Position numbers and translations under genes: made by a program
Shown: positions 24,202 through 35,357 of the stretch, one piece after another
Layout: each line of letters starts with the position of its first letter
Position numbering within the stretch: the first letter of the stretch is position 1
The notes under the pieces: generated by a model
Database searches by the model: none
What the model saw: only the letters and a program-made list of their open reading frames with translations
What the model was told of the DNA's origin: nothing
Assembly (NCBI GenBank): GCA_022818135.1
Contig: JAFMSR010000010.1
Span: forward strand, 30,442,746 to 30,506,745
DNA length: 64,000 nt
Direction of reading: 5' to 3'
DNA from: Saxidomus purpurata
Lineage: Eukaryota; Mollusca; Bivalvia; Venerida; Veneridae

Positions 24202-24969
24202 TTTATTTCACACCATAATGAATAATGACAAATGACGGGAAAACTTCATATTTCCGCGCATTTACCGGTGATAGATAACCTTATCCTTCACTGCTTATCT
24301 CTCATCGTTGCCGGACTATTTTAACATAATTTGTAAGCAGACAAAAAGATAAAAAAATGACTGTAAAATTGTTATTTTTTAAATAAACATAGGGTTGTGG
24401 GTATTCATTATCTTAGTTAGATCACTTTCTATCCATCTATAGCAGTAAAATTTGAGAAAAAGTTGATTTTCATTTTTTCATCCCCATCCTGTATTTATAC
24501 TTATTTCTTCTTACTTGTGTGAAAATGCGATTAAAACGGTGAGAAAATAAATCTACCATGTCATTGAGTTGTGGACAAGGGGAGTAACTCCGAACGACTC
24601 GGAAGGGTAAAATATCGTACGAGTTGTCCCGTCCAATATGGAAAAAATCGAAAAAATATAGTTTTCTTGGATTGTAGTTTTCTGATGATGCTATTATAGT
24701 CGTAAAGAACCGTAAATGCATATCAAATCATACAGTACAATACCGGTTTCTATTTTATCGTCGCGTCGGATGTAAACAGAAGTTTTCAATTGGTTAAAAT
24801 AATACAGGTGTGAAATAATATATTTTATTATCCAGTTTATATTCTAAAATAACTTAATTACGTTACCGCGAGTTAAGTAGATTTACAGCGTTCCAATATA
24901 AATCTATAGTAAATGTGTGGCGTGTATTGGCCCTAATAGTTTAGCTTACATTACAGTTACGATAAAAAT

Positions 24970-27618
24970 CACCCCGGGAATTCGGCTACCTACACCCCGG
25001 TTCTATGTACATGTTGAATGATTGTTGTAGGTACTAACAAAACCAAAATACACACATATTTTTGCATTTTGCAGAGAGTTTAAGTCAGCATTCTTCTTGT
25101 AAATGAATTTGCTCTTAATGGTTAAAATATGTGTCATTGAAATTGAAGATTATGGGTAAAAATATGAATAAATATGTGGAAAATGATACATTTTTAGATG
25201 GAACTATACATTAACCGACGGATGAATGTACGTGTCATTTACCCTTTTTGTGTTTTTGTTGCCAAATGTTGCGTTTTACGCGACCAAGAGAAGAATTAGG
25301 AGATTCCGTTGACGATCATCAGTTATAAACAATGATACCTAATCATAAAAGCATGGATAACAACTTGGTAAGTGCAACCCCCCCCCCCTCCACAGTGGTT
25401 GCTACCTCTTACAGTGTACATTTACAAATCGCTGTGAGGAGTTTGAAAGAAAATTGCGCCCTTGTGTTGTTCAGGGGACTGGAATGTTAACCTTTCGGTC
25501 GTGTAGAAACTGGTAGTGGCACTATTTTTTTTGCATTGAAGATTGAATAAAGGTTGTAGGGTCGGGTAGGAAAGGTATACGGGTCGCGTTGCCGCAAATG
25601 CACAGTTTATTTGTTTAAACTTTGATCTGTATACATGGAATATAAACAGTTTTTATTAGTAATTTCACTTAGCAGAAACATATATAGAATATACTTAATG
25701 GCATATCAGCTGAACGGAACCTTAACATTTTATGGTATTTCTTTTATATATAATGCATGTACAAGATGAACTTTGCATACATGTATACCGTAATGTAGTC
25801 TCACTATTTCCACTTCAAAGGCAGACCGATTTTACACGTTGACATTTTAGAGTTGTCCGCCTAATACACATCACTTTGATGTTCAAATAGCTGGGACCAC
25901 ATCCCCAACAAAATTCTGTTGGGCAGTTATAAACGCAATAAAATCCAATATTCTAACATGTCTCTATATACAAAGAGTAGAAAACTTATAATAAGTTATA
26001 CCATAAACAACGCGGGAACCGATGTGCTGTAAACATGACGTCATATTGCGCCGCATGACGTTAAATGAGCGTTCACGTAGAAAAAAAAGCTTTGCATTTA
26101 TTCAACTTTTGTAACATCTGGTCATGTAAGAATCTAAATAACGTCCTTTTCAGCGTTGTAATTGTCTATTAATAAACAATAATTTGTCGTACTGATGCGC
26201 AGTTATAAACCACTCCGGCCTTCGGCCTTCGTTGCTAATTACTGCGTATCAATACTCCAAATAGTGAATATGGTTTGTCAAAATCTGCAAGGTTGATATA
26301 TTATGTACTATGTCCAGGATTCATGCAAACCCATACACTTTTAAAAGGTCAGATTAATATCTATACAAATTAAAAGAAACAAAAGCAGGAGCTCATTTCA
26401 ACTGAATCAATAAGGTCATAAATGTTAAGTTTCTTTAACTCATAAGCAAAGTTTAACAGTTCTGACAGCTACGGGTACCACTTGCTATGTAAATATTTTG
26501 TGTTTATTTTGCACTATTTTCTGCGTTAAGAAACTTGGTCACATAGTTTATTATACCTGTCTTTAAAGTATTTTTAAAGATTGAGAAATTCTGTTGTTGC
26601 TGGCGGTTATTCCTACATTGTAGCAGAGCATTGAAGCAGGTGGGACTTTTGTCTTGTATGCGCTGTGACCATCTAAATCATACAATATTTAATAGCTTAA
26701 ACTAATTTGAAGACAGATATGGAATATTTGTGACACAGGTCCCTCAGACAAGCCATAGTACATTAACAGCTTTTCATTATATCTGACACCTTAGTTGTAA
26801 CCGGATTTTAAATTTGAAAAGATTTAACATTTAGCGACCATCATTTGCATCACCATTTCGTTTGTTTAAATTGATATTGGTGTATAAGACCTCTCTAGAG
26901 ATGTATAGGTGTACATACTTTCTAAACGCAATGAATAGGATATCAAGTATTGGTAAAATACGGTGTTCAGTCCAAATAAAAAGTATTTTTCCAACGTCTG
27001 GTATTTATTTTCAGATTCATACGTACACACTCATTATGCCATTATATCATAGTTGGTTCATTACACATCATCTCTCAAAACAATCCATTTCTATGGTTGA
27101 CTTATATGGCAATTGCGGTATCCCTTTGATCGACAAAACCGGCGAGGATGGTATCTACGCTAATCGGCAGCGGTAGCCAAAATAATTCCACACATGTCTT
27201 TTTTCAATATTTTTTTCATTTTTAATGAAACAAGAGTAATTGCTTACTAACTGAATATTTGCTTTCCATTTGTTTTTAGAAAATATCTTTATTTATGTAC
27301 AAAATTAGCTAAAATTTGGAAGATAAGTGTTCCAATCATCGAAATCATACGTAAACATGACAATAAACACATTTTTCACGTTGTTTCATGAAACTGGAGA
27401 CAGACATTTTACAGATATATAGGGAAAAGTGTGTATTTACTTTATAAAACATAATCAAATCTTCAATAAATGTTGAATTAATATTAGCGAAAATTAAACC
27501 ATCGCGAATTTAAAGTAATTTACAGTACCTTTTTATTGGCATGACCACAAACATTATACATGTACACTGAACCGGCGTTTTATGTATTGTTCCGGCGTAG
27601 AGGTAGCCGAATACCTGG
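24970..27618. mobile_element. 2.6-kb non-autonomous TIR element, copy 1
   Basis: The left end reads TTCGGCTACC (24,981) and the right end is its complement, GGTAGCCGAA, ending at 27,611; outside these, CCCGGG and CCTGGG-like bases extend the inverted ends. It is flanked by GATAAAAAT (24,961-24,969) and GATGAAAAT (27,619-27,627), an imperfect 8-9-bp target duplication. Sequence at 23,901 (GATAAAAATGTAGAGTA) looks like a paralogous empty site. No transposase frame is visible. It is very similar to 57,242-59,819 but lacks two internal blocks of ~70 and ~125 bp and part of the left inverted repeat. An 8-bp duplication would suit a hAT-type origin. Confidence 0.75.
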
Positions 27619-28359
27619 GATGAAAATGTAGAGTAGAAGTTAAATATGGAAGATGGATGTGAGTATTTTACTTTCCCGTCTCCGCATATATTTTTCCGGT
27701 GCCGCTTTTAAGCTGTATGCTTGTTGTCATGCGGGTTGCAGATCACAGTATGGTGTTTTTAATGTGTCTGTCCGTCCGGTGTCATATACATAAAATGACA
27801 TAAATGCAACTTTAAAAGATTGATTTCACCAAAACAGAGCTGATAAAACATTATTTTTTTGGTTTTGAATATATTGAAATGGATGGAAGTTGTATATTCT
27901 AAGACTTATTACTTACCATAATGTTAACATGAAGTGCAAAAAAGACATGCACTGTTACCTAGAAAAAGAGATACTGAATAGTTTGCACTTTTCTATTGTT
28001 TAAATTTACTTAGCCATGAGTTTTTTCAAACAATTAGTACATGTAGTTCCTGAATTTTCTGCATCGAAATGAATTTTTCTTTAGCTAATCTTTTTTATCT
28101 TTAATCGTTTCGGCAATTAAAACCATAGGTGATGGTCAAAATGTGTATATTTAATGGTTAGAGACTTCCTGGAATTGTTTTCAAAGATGAAATTCTTGAC
28201 AAATGAGTTCTCTTGATTTAAATGAAGATGGCGACTGATCAAAGCATTTTCTTTTCCTTTGTCATGTATGTATAGCGTCAAACTATTTTCTTTTTCGTAT
28301 ATCGGGGCATCTTTTGACTAAAATGATATAAAACTACTAATATGACAAAATGTGGGGGA
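27619..28359. other. Intergenic, no gene seen
   Basis: It begins with repeat sequence (AATGTAGAGTAGAAGTTAAA, cf. 23,905) continuing the host repeat of the element to its left. The remainder is AT-rich with no recognised feature. Confidence 0.5.
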
Positions 28360-28681
28360 CTGAAATGTAGTGAATACGGCGAAAAACAACTCTGAAAATA
28401 CATATTTAATATCATATACCTCATCATCTGATGCCTCACTTAACTCAAATACAATTATAAGTGACATTTCTCGATACTTCTCTTTTGTGCATTTAAACGT
28501 CCAGAGCATTCAGCACAAACTGGACGTACTTTACACTGAGCTAAACGATCACAACATACTGGCTTTCACAGAAACATGGGTAAACAATAAAATTGCAACA
28601 GATGACATCAAGCTTAATTCATATCATGTTCCCGAAAGGCGCGACCGAATTGGTGATTCTCGTGGAGGGGTTCTAGTTTAT

Positions 28682-28786
28682 ATTTAATGAGCCATTCGCA
28701 GTTTTGCCGTGTAAAGGCGTGTACTTAGACATGCATGGCTTAATCTTTGAGACAAGCATATGACTACTGGCAGGATCAACCAGATA
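28682..28786 (-). rRNA. 18S rRNA 5'-end fragment (105 nt), antisense, inside the LINE
   Basis: Read on the minus strand, the fragment starts TATCTGGTTGATCCTGCCAG, then AGTCATATGCTTGTCTCAAA and GATTAAGCCATGCATGTCTA, and ends AACTGCGAATGGCTCATTAA. This is the universally conserved 5' end of eukaryotic 18S rRNA; only one or two bases (GGCAAAACT for GGTGAAACT) differ from what I expect. It interrupts the LINE endonuclease frame between GGVLVYI and ELPHLECIWLEV. It is a fragment, not a functional rRNA gene. Confidence 0.92.
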
Positions 28787-28845
28787 GCTATCGCTGCCCA
28801 GTGGGCTGGCGATTTCGCCCGGCCGAAGCCGGGCTCTACGCGCGA
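28787..28845 (-). other. Probable 5' external transcribed spacer piece joined to the 18S fragment
   Basis: About 60 bases directly upstream of the 18S start (minus strand) are strikingly GC-rich in an AT-rich window. They contain a GCCCGGC CGAA GCCGGGC hairpin. The position and composition suit the rDNA external spacer that precedes 18S. LINE-like coding resumes at about 28,845-28,853. Spacer identity is inferred from adjacency. Confidence 0.6.
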
Positions 28846-31700
28846 GCTACTGACTGAGCTGCCTCATCTTGAATGTATTTGGCTAGAGGTGGGAGTCTGT
28901 AGTAACAAGCGTATATTATTTGGTTGTTTCTATCGTTCGCCCAATTCTGATACCATCTATCATTCTCACATTGAAGACTCTATCGGGCTAGCTGTCGATT
29001 CTGGTATATCGGACATTGTCGTCACTGGTGACTTCAACTACAACGCTCTCAACGACTTGACCCTGCGCAATATTATCTATTACTCAACAATTTTCTTTGA
29101 GCAGATTGTACATGAACCTACTCACTATACAGAACACTCCCATTAATTCTCTTCTTTATTTGATTTTTGTTTCAAGCTGTGACTGGGTCCTCCACTCAGG
29201 AGTAAGTGATCACTTTCTCGAACAAGACTTGAGGTATCATTGCCCTGTGTTTGGAGAGTTGAAATTCTTGAAACTTAAGCGTAAATGTATTGAGCGTCAT
29301 ATATGGAGATACGACCAAGGTGACTATACAAAACTTTGTTCTGATCTTGCTTGCTTAAATTGGAATTCTTGCTTCGACGAAAACATAAACACATACACAT
29401 CAAACATTACCACGAAAATACTCGACACAGCAAAACAAAATATTCCAAATTCTATTATCAAAATAAGACCAAACGAACCTCCCTGGATCACAAATGAAAT
29501 ACGAAAAAGGATACGAAAAAGGAAACGAATGTACAAGAAGGCTAAGATCACAAAATCACTACATCATTGGCAATCATAGAAACAAAATTGTTCTTACAAT
29601 TTGAACTACTAAAACAGACTATTTCAATCAACTTTCACAGAAACTCAAAGAAGGTTCACACTCGTCCAAAGAGTGGTGGAAATTACTTAAATCATTCATA
29701 TCACCTAATACAAATAGCACGATACTGCCCTTACACGACCAAGATACCAACATAATTGCTTCTTCTGATCTGGACAAAGCAAATCTCCTAAATCGGTACT
29801 CTCAACAGCAAACATACCTTCGTGACGAAGAAAAAGATATACCACTTCTACAACATCTTGAGCCAGATTAGTGTCTTAGTACCATAACAATACTTCCCGT
29901 TGAGGTGTGCCACGTCCTTAAATCATTAAACGTCAACAAGGCTTCTGGTCAAAATGGTCTTAATTACAGATTCTCCGAGAAGCTGCCGCTGAACTTTCCA
30001 ATCCACTCTGTGATCTCTTTAACTACTCTCTTCATCTATGTCAATTACCTTCTTCATGGAAAGAAGCAAATGTTACAGCTGTCCATATAAAAGGAGACAT
30101 TTCCGTACCAACTAATTATCGACCTATCTCCCTTCTTAACACAGCTGAAAAGGTGTTTGAAAGAATTGTTTTCAAACGCGTGTTTAATCATTTGAGAGAT
30201 CTTAAGTTTCTTACTCCTGTCCAGGCAGGGTTTGTTCCAGGTGATTCCATAGTTAATCAACTTACCCATATCTACAACACTCTGTGTAAAGCACTTGACG
30301 TTGGCCTCGAAGTTCGTGCTATATTTCTTTATGTAAGTAAGGCATTCGATAAAGTCTGGCACAAGGGTATGCTGGCAAAACTTCATTCGGCAGGAATAAC
30401 AGGACCTTTATTTCTCTGGTTTTCTAACTATCTTTCTGGTAGGCGCCAGCAACACGTTCTTCCAGGAGCTTTTTCTCAATGGTGTGAAATCAAAGCTGGT
30501 GTTCCTCAGGAGTCAATCCTTGGTCCTTTGTTTTTTTCTTATTTTCATTAATGATATCGTAACTAATATCAGGTCTTCTATTAATCTCTTTGCTGACAAT
30601 GCTAGTCTGTATGTCGAAGTCCAAGATCCAAACATTGCTGCTAATCAACTCCAAGCTGACATTGATAAGATATCCTCTTGGGCTGCGAAGTGGTTAGTTA
30701 CATTTAATCCATCTAAGTCTGAATCTCTTGTTGTTTCGAGGAAGCGCAACCGCCCTGTTCACCCTACCCTTTCTATGCTTGGCCAAAACATTGCAGAAGT
30801 CACAGTTCATAAACATCTCCGAGTAAATATTTCTTAAGATGCAAGCTGTCACATTCACATTAAATCTATAGTTGAAAAGGTTTGGAAAAAGGTACATATC
30901 CTGCGGAGATTAACATTCATGTTAGATTGTAAATCATTGAATGTTATCTATATAGCCTTCATCCGACCGGGTCTGGAATATGCTGATGTTCTGTGGAGTA
31001 ATATCACCAAATCTGATTCTAATAAACTTGATAAAATCCAAAACGAGTGTGCTCGTATTGTTACCGGACCAACACGTCTTGTATCTTTAGAACGCCTTGC
31101 AATTGAAAGTAACTGGGAATCCCTTTCTGATAGAAGACACAAACACAGAATGACACATTTCTACAAAATGTACTATAACCTAGTACCTGACTATCTGTCT
31201 TCACTAATCCCACGCAAAAAGAAATACTCGCTATAACCTCAGAAACGAACATGTTGTCCCTGGGATCAACTGTGGAACATCATTGTATCTTAAGTCGTTC
31301 ATTCCAACTGCTTTTCGTGAATGGAATTCTCTACCCATTGAGACTAAACATGTTCAATCATTCCCTGCTTTCAAAAATAAACTAAATCACAACAAAACTT
31401 GTTTACCGTCATACTATTTTTCTGGCACGAGAAAACTTTAAGTGCTGCATACACGTCTACGTATCAAATGTATCTCACACAACTACCACTTGTATCTATG
31501 TAATATTTCTGCTACATCTCTGTGTACATGTGGACAGGTTGAGTCTAATTACCACCTTTTCTTTGAATGCCAGCTTCTCCAAATGATCCGCAATACACTG
31601 TTTCGGCAGCTTCGTTTTCATTCTTATCCTTTTCCATTATGTATATTTGTAATCGTTACACTGTGTGCATACATGTATATATATATGTGAATAAAATATG

Positions 31701-33142
31701 TTTAAACAAAATTACATATTTGTTTTGGGTTTAAAGCATTTTAGTTAAACATGTCTGCGGAAGTTTACCGTACCATAGTTACCAGTACAAGTAAGAAACT
31801 GCCAACTTTTTCACGGAAAGAGATATGGTCGGTAGCGGGACTCGAACCCATGGCACTCAATCAGTGAGAGATTTTAACTATTTCAAATCAGAGCTCCAAC
31901 CACTCTACCATGGTGGTGGTCTATGAAATCACATGAAGCGTTTACAAAATTATACCCGACATTAACTGAGCTACATCCACCACCAGAATATACAATGTAA
32001 CTTAATGCATCTTTTCTGTATCCAAACTTATTTGATCAGGTCACTCATTCTCTGTCAACGAGTAAGTCAAAAAGAAACCAACCAGCAACCCCATTTTTGT
32101 ATAGCCAAACATGAATGAAACTGACGAAACTATTGCAGAATAATTGACCGGAATCTATTTAAGACCAGCGCACTCATTCATGGACAGAGGTAACCCGATG
32201 TGGACTATAATGACAAAGTATATTAATTGAAAACGATCTCTGAACAATAAACGCATGCACAATTGATGTGTGTGTTTCAAGACAACCAGATTTTCAACAA
32301 AAGTTGGTTTCAATATTAGCATTATCAAATCTCTGCCTGTTTAAGACTCCAGCTTTGAACTATCCGAGCTCAAATGGTCTACACGTGTAACTTTTTATAG
32401 TGTACAGTTAATGTATTGAACCTTAAGACATTCGTACACAAGAAATGTTTTGCTAGGGTGTAAATTTCTTAATTTGTACTCGTTCAAAGATGTTGTGTAG
32501 CTCAATAATGTTAGAAAACACGCATAAAATATATACAAGACATTGTATATTACATTTTGTGCTCATAATTAACGATTTTGTAACCAACGGAATACAGAAA
32601 GTTGTCAGTTGACATTCAATAACTTTTTAATACAATACCTGTACCTTCGAAAGTTTAGAGAAATATATCATAAACATACCTCCACATGATGCACAGCACG
32701 GACCAAATAAGAATTGTACATGCTGAAAGTTTGTTTACACTGCAAATGGCAACCATTTTAGTCTATCTAACTTTAAGACCCGACTTAAAAAATCTATCTA
32801 ACCGGTACACGTTCGACCCCTCGTATCTGTGACACTTTTTCTACCACATGATTCTTTACACCTGTATTAGGTCATTTTCGGTTGTTTTCGGTAACTCTAT
32901 GCACCCTTAGCCTTAATATTTCGACTGAAAGACCGACAAATTTACAAACTGATATTACATAGATGTCTGTCTTTACATTCGAAGAGCGGCCGCCGTATAA
33001 GCGCACACTTAGTTGGGCTAATGCACCCTGTATTATCCAATTAGAAGGTGCCTTACAGCGTTAATTTCTCAATTCAAAAAGTGTTACACATTCTATTCGT
33101 CATTATTGTAGGGCGTGAGGACTTGCCATAAACGTGCTATAG
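31701..33142. other. Intergenic with repeat fragments, no gene seen
   Basis: Contains a tRNA-like segment (31,831-31,916) and an inverted copy (32,775-32,825) of the repeat at 23,277-23,335. The rest shows nothing recognisable. Confidence 0.5.
31831..31916 (-). repeat. tRNA-like sequence, probable SINE head or pseudo-tRNA
   Basis: The minus strand shows a box B-like GGGTTCGAGTCCCGC followed by TACC, and an A-box-like GGTAGAGTGGTTGG about 45 bases upstream. GGTAGAG can pair with CGCTACC at six of seven positions. The D and anticodon arms do not fold convincingly, so I do not call a tRNA gene. Confidence 0.45.
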
Positions 33143-33217
33143 GGTAACTGTTGGCTAGAATAAGTACGTCATTTCTCGGAGGCGTAGGCTCCTCGAAATA
33201 ACATCGCCAACAGTACT
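33143..33217. repeat. Hairpin (inverted repeat)
   Basis: Outer arms ACTGTTGGC / GCCAACAGT and inner arms ATTTCTCGGAGG / CTCCTCGAAAT form a near-complete stem over ~75 bp. It lies next to a second foldback (33,234-33,468) and may be part of the same repeat. Confidence 0.65.
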
Positions 33218-33233
33218 CTATCTAATACTTATT

Positions 33234-33468
33234 GTTAAAAGCCATTTACAAATTTGTTTTTTTTTCTTTTAAAATAATTAAATATTTTTTAAAGAAATAT
33301 TTAGAATTAACACGACTGACACAGTCGTTTTCTTTTAAATGATAATAAGGAATAACGCCTTACGAAAACGACCGTGTCCGTCGTAATCATTCTAAATACT
33401 ATCCTATAAAATAAAATTACCAAACAAATAAAATATGATTAAACATCCGCAAATGGCTTTTAACAAGC
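33234..33468. mobile_element. Foldback / MITE-like inverted repeat
   Basis: Ends GTTAAAAGCCATTT and AAATGGCTTTTAAC are inverted, and an inner pair (TTTAGAATTAACACGACTGA against the complement of CGTCGTAATCATTCTAAA) pairs again. The whole ~235 bp can fold back. Non-coding and AT-rich. Confidence 0.7.
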
Positions 33469-33726
33469 TCGTCAATGTTTTAAAAAAACAACAAAAACAA
33501 TATGATTCGTTTAGAGAAAAGTAAGGCCAAATATTTCATATTCTGATACTACCTCCATTTGAATAAAGAAAAATATTTTAGCCGATTCTGTGACAATACT
33601 TGTCATGAAATCGCTATTTTTTCATAAATGAAGTTCAGAGCCGTCCAAGGATTAGGCTGATCATCCGTATGAGATTAACCATGCATTATTATTGACTAGA
33701 CTTTTGCTCTCAGCATATATTATATA

Positions 33727-34058
33727 CTATCGTTGATAGCTTAATTGATGTTTAATTCTACTAACTGTAGATTTAAACCCTTTTGAACGTGAAAGAAGTG
33801 TTATTCTTACCCTCTGATCAGACTTAGCATTAGTGTCGCCCTCTTCTTTAGTTAGTCTTTGAACCTCTCTTTGTGTAGTTCTATAACGTTTCCGAACACG
33901 CTTCTTCTTTCTACAACATCTATAAACTAAGTAGAGTATGATCATCACGGTTAGAACAATACAGATAAGCGACAGTGTCTGGGCTGTGTTTAGAATCGTC
34001 TGATTACGGGTAACATGCTGGGCTTCAACTCCTTTAGCATAATGCCACGACGTAAAAT
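33727..34058 (-). CDS. Terminal exon of a single-pass membrane protein (partial gene)
   Basis: A minus-strand exon preceded by a good acceptor (ATTATTTTCAG, the AG just above 34,058) and open to a TAG at 33,727-33,729. It starts in phase 1 (two bases completing a codon). The product has ~37 extracellular residues including an N-Q-T glycosylation sequon, then a hydrophobic helix of ~22 residues (LSLICIVLTVMIILYLVY). A basic stop-transfer/cytoplasmic tail follows, CCRKKKRVRKRYR then ~60 charged residues ending HQLSYQR. This is the pattern of the last exon of a type I membrane protein. The protein family is not recognised. Upstream exons would lie at higher coordinates; the phase-1 module at 55,653-56,225 is compatible but lies 21 kb away. 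Confidence 0.65.
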
Positions 34059-34539
34059 CTGAAAATAATTTATTTTCTATATGTCATATCTTTCCGTTAA
34101 CTTCTTGGTTATTGAATATGATCAAGTTGAAGAAAGCACTTTTATATTGAAACAGAGCTATGGAATCTTGTTCAGAATTTAAGACCCGAGGGTCATGATA
34201 GCCCTTTCTCGCTCACTTGGGTACCATTGCTCAAAGAGATATGGAAGAATTAACCTGATCCTGATTTTCATGTATGAATGTATTATTCAGTGATTGCGCT
34301 GAATAAATCAACTTTCGTGATCACATCGTGCATTAGCGGTACTTTTCGTTACAATTACGGATATTCTTCAAACTAGCCGGTATACTATAGTTTTGTACTG
34401 TTAATATGCGACACTTAGAGGTTTCCTAACTGTCGTGGGTAAGGGGCTAGCTTGACTAGAAAAACACGGATTCGAATCACGTAAATTTATTTTTTTCCAT
34501 TTTTTAAAATCTGGCATTAGTAAAAGGAATACAGTCTCA

Positions 34540-35001
34540 AGGGGAATGCACGCGCAACATCACTTAGATTGTACATGTAGTACTGCAAATTACTTGAGCT
34601 ATCTTACACCATACCGGTCTATGTCTGTAAACAAAGGGTTCTATATATCAAAATGTTTGTTAGAGTCTCTAGATTTCAGAACAGTATGTTGCAGTTGCAA
34701 AAGCTGTGGTACATTGTCGCTATTCAAAATGGCCGCCAAGATGGCCGCTAAATTGTTGAAAATTATGTGTGTATATGTGGAATATGATTTTAACGTGGAG
34801 GAAATTTGAAATGAAAAGCAATTTGGGATATATATGTTTTGTGAAATGTTAAGTAAAGCAAATAAGTACTTTAATATTCTGTTTAAAGGCAAAGAGATCA
34901 CGCATACGAGAAAAAGGGAGATAATTCAACAGAAAAGACACATTTTCGGGGGCAATTTTACATACTTCTTTTATTTTACCATTTTAATCATAGACAACAT
35001 C
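34540..35001 (+). repeat. Long-unit dispersed/tandem repeat, part before the Polinton
   Basis: Related in inverse orientation to 52,640-52,860, sharing AACAAAGGGTTCTATATATC and ATGGCCGCCAAGATGGCCGC-like blocks. It ends with AAAGGGAGATAATTCAAC and a TTTTACATACTTCTTTTATT block that also occurs at 44,165-44,240. The Polinton interrupts it at 35,001; the same repeat resumes at 43,872. Confidence 0.75.
34996..35001 (+). other. Polinton target-site duplication, left copy (AACATC)
   Basis: AACATC directly abuts the left inverted repeat, and an identical hexamer abuts the right one at 43,872-43,877. Six bases is the usual Polinton target duplication length. Confidence 0.88.
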
Positions 35002-35150
35002 TGATGATAGGGAAATGACAGTTCTGCCTCAATGAGGGATGAGGGATGGACTATTTTTAGAAATCTGGAATTCCACTTAGTGCTATATTAAGAAATGACA
35101 GTTCTGCCTCAATGAGGGATGGACTATTTTTAGAAAATCTGGAATTTCAC
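35002..35150 (+). repeat. Polinton left terminal inverted repeat
   Basis: About 149 bp, matching the complement of 43,723-43,871. It contains two tandem copies of a ~75-80-bp unit (AATGACAGTTCTGCCTCAAT through CTGGAATT). A further inverted pair AACAAGTTTGAACATGTCT (35,169-35,187 with 43,534-43,552) lies inside, separated by extra sequence on the right side. Confidence 0.92.
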
Positions 35151-35357
35151 TAAGATCTATTTTAGACTAACAAGTTTGAACATGTCTACACTTATAGGTA
35201 TTTATGGGCTAAATAAAGAGATATAAAATAGCTGATGCTTAATTTAGCGTGACTAGGCACGCACCGTCACTATAAGAAAGCTATTAAAATAAAATAAATT
35301 TCACTGCCTGATTTATATAAAACAGCAATTATCTTTATAAACTGTCATTGTATAAAA

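Larger units (their letters stand above)
28360..31700 (+). pseudogene. Non-LTR retrotransposon (LINE, jockey/CR1-like), degenerate
   Basis: It would encode an APE-type endonuclease plus reverse transcriptase that copy the element at a nicked target. Endonuclease motifs: LNVQSIQHKLDVL and FTETWVN near 28,490-28,590, VTGDFNYNAL near 29,020 and SDHFLEQDLRYHCPVFG near 29,205. Reverse transcriptase: TPVQAGFVPGDSIVNQLTH, FLYVSKAFDKVWHKGM, AGVPQESILGPLFF (30,215-30,535) and LFADNASLYV (30,589), where FADD is expected. The tail has FIRPGLEYADVLWSN and a terminal cysteine motif CTCGQVESNYHLFFEC (31,530-31,570). At least six frame changes and an rDNA insert at 28,682 break it, so it is dead. Confidence 0.88.

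Noticed and set aside
28682..28786. Complete 18S rRNA gene or rDNA unit
   Set aside because: Only the first ~105 nt are present, in antisense, surrounded by LINE sequence.
31831..31916. Functional tRNA gene (also 48,139-48,213 and 56,360-56,418)
   Set aside because: Box A and box B-like motifs are present, but cloverleaf stems fail, so these are tRNA-derived repeats.
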